Positions 7,096-7,583 of a stretch of 7,583 nt of DNA are shown here, piece by piece (the stretch's first letter is position 1; the number at the start of each line of letters is the position of its first letter). Source of the stretch: an uncultured Porphyromonas sp. (GTDB lineage: Bacteria; Bacteroidota; Bacteroidia; Bacteroidales; Porphyromonadaceae); NCBI RefSeq assembly GCF_905372525.1, contig NZ_CAJPPN010000064.1, positions 1-7,583 of the forward strand. The letters run 5' to 3'. The position numbers and the translations under genes were made by a program. A model generated the notes under the pieces. That model ran no database searches. It saw only the letters and a program-made list of their open reading frames with translations, and was not told the origin of the DNA.

Positions 7096-7419
7096 ACGTA
7101 GTACTTTTAGTCGTTGGACGATTATTTAGCCACACGAGTCTCCTCATTAGGCGACTTCGGTGACTAGGAGTGGGGCGTCAAGCATTGCTCGGTGTGTTGC
7201 CCCTGCCACTAGGGCACAAGAGCGTCCCTCCCCACCTAGGGGGCGGATGATACAAAGCGTCTCTATCAAGGGAGATGGGAGCCTCGTGCCTCAGGCTACT
7301 CCTCGAGCCCCTCCCTCTAGGTGTGCACTCAGAAGGGGGAAGGGCGGAGGGGCGAACATGGTGTCGTCAGTGTAGTGTGCGGTGTGTAGAACCCAAGTGG
7401 CGAGACCGCCACCCAAATT
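7096..7419 (-). promoter_or_regulatory. Probable long untranslated leader of the lipoprotein operon
   Basis: About 320 bases between the inferred transcript start and the lipoprotein ATG, with no credible gene on either strand. Visible structure: the hairpin at 7397-7412 near the 5' end and an imperfect stem at 7278-7302 (7 bp plus a bulged base). I do not recognise a known riboswitch, T-box or attenuator. The leader call depends entirely on the -7 box at 7433-7426; a closer promoter without the consensus cannot be excluded. Confidence 0.4.
7397..7412 (-). other. Small hairpin at the inferred 5' end of the lipoprotein message
   Basis: A perfect 6-bp stem (GTGGCG/CGCCAC) with a 4-base loop, falling about 7 to 22 bases into the inferred transcript. 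On the minus strand it is flanked by direct repeats of TTGGGT (7416-7411 and 7396-7391). A 5'-terminal hairpin could stabilise the message; the flanking repeats could instead mark a protein-binding site. Both ideas are inference. Confidence 0.4.
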
Positions 7420-7425
7420 CGGGTA

Positions 7426-7433
7426 CAAAGGTA
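7426..7433 (-). promoter_or_regulatory. -7 box (TACCTTTG) upstream of the lipoprotein gene
   Basis: The minus strand reads TACCTTTG, identical to the box before susC and an exact TAnnTTTG match. It sits in a dyad GTAC-AAAG-GTAC (7423-7434). No clear -33 TTTG is seen. If it is the promoter of the lipoprotein operon, transcription starts near 7419 and the leader is about 320 bases; no exact TAnnTTTG match was found closer to the ATG at 7095. Confidence 0.55.
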
Positions 7434-7583
7434 CTAGAAATATCGGTAGGGTGTTCCCCCCCTCACCTCTTGAGCTCCCCGACACCGAAGGTAGTCCCCT
7501 CGGCGCCCTTGCCCCCCGATCCCTCTCCCCCGTCGGTTATATATAGGTGTAGATGATGCGAGAGGAGGGTGAAAAAGAGTGTC
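7434..7583. other. Intergenic sequence upstream of the promoter; no gene seen
   Basis: GC-rich non-coding sequence with C-runs on the plus strand (7456-7462 and around 7511-7530). The only possible signal is TACCTTCG at 7493-7486 on the minus strand, one base off the -7 consensus. I see no coding region, RNA gene or repeat here, and the neighbouring gene lies beyond the window. Confidence 0.5.

Noticed and set aside
7250..7260. Alternative -7 box (ACGCTTTG on the minus strand) nearer to the lipoprotein gene
   Set aside because: It keeps only the TTTG half and lacks the TA, so it is a poor match compared with the exact TACCTTTG at 7433-7426.
7160..7556. Plus-strand frames of 71 and 93 codons and a minus-strand frame of 64 codons (7291-7485)
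   Set aside because: Low-complexity products rich in Pro, Arg, Gly and Ser. The minus-strand frame starts upstream of the -7 box at 7433-7426, and none has a plausible start signal or family likeness.

Overview
The window looks like chromosomal DNA of a Bacteroidota, most probably an oral-type Porphyromonas or close relative. The evidence is a SusC/RagA plus SusD/RagB outer-membrane uptake pair, Bacteroidota-style -7 promoter boxes (TAnnTTTG), no Shine-Dalgarno sequences before the starts, and fairly GC-rich coding sequence (about 58-68% in three 60-base lines sampled from the susC and susD genes). The genus is an inference, not something read from a marker gene.

All four supported genes lie on the minus strand, so transcription runs from right to left. 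(1) 7583-7096 is a non-coding lead-in with a good TACCTTTG -7 box at 7433-7426, followed by an apparent leader of about 320 bases that starts with a small hairpin. (2) 7095-5926 encodes a 389-residue lipoprotein, possibly fimbrillin-like, with lower GC than the rest. (3) 5908-5774 encodes a very acidic 44-residue peptide 17 bases downstream, almost certainly co-transcribed. (4) 5729-5691 is a perfect 15-bp hairpin that probably ends this two-gene operon. (5) 5612-5605 is a second, identical TACCTTTG box that drives the susC/susD operon. (6) 5573-2367 is a SusC-type TonB-dependent transporter. (7) 2345-423 is its SusD-type lipoprotein partner. (8) 1-400 is a non-coding, highly degenerate repeat block: G-rich on its left side, C-rich on its right side, and partly self-complementary around a 9-bp tandem repeat.

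The SusC protein should form a TonB-powered beta-barrel in the outer membrane, with the SusD lipoprotein as a surface lid that captures substrate. No glycosidase, peptidase, sigma/anti-sigma pair or hybrid sensor is in the window, so the substrate cannot be read from context. If this is an asaccharolytic Porphyromonas, peptides (as for RagAB) are more likely than glycans. The lipoprotein/peptide operon is probably a separate surface-protein unit.

The points most worth a second look are the unlisted 44-residue peptide, the repeat block behind susD, the identical promoter boxes, and the long leader before the lipoprotein gene.
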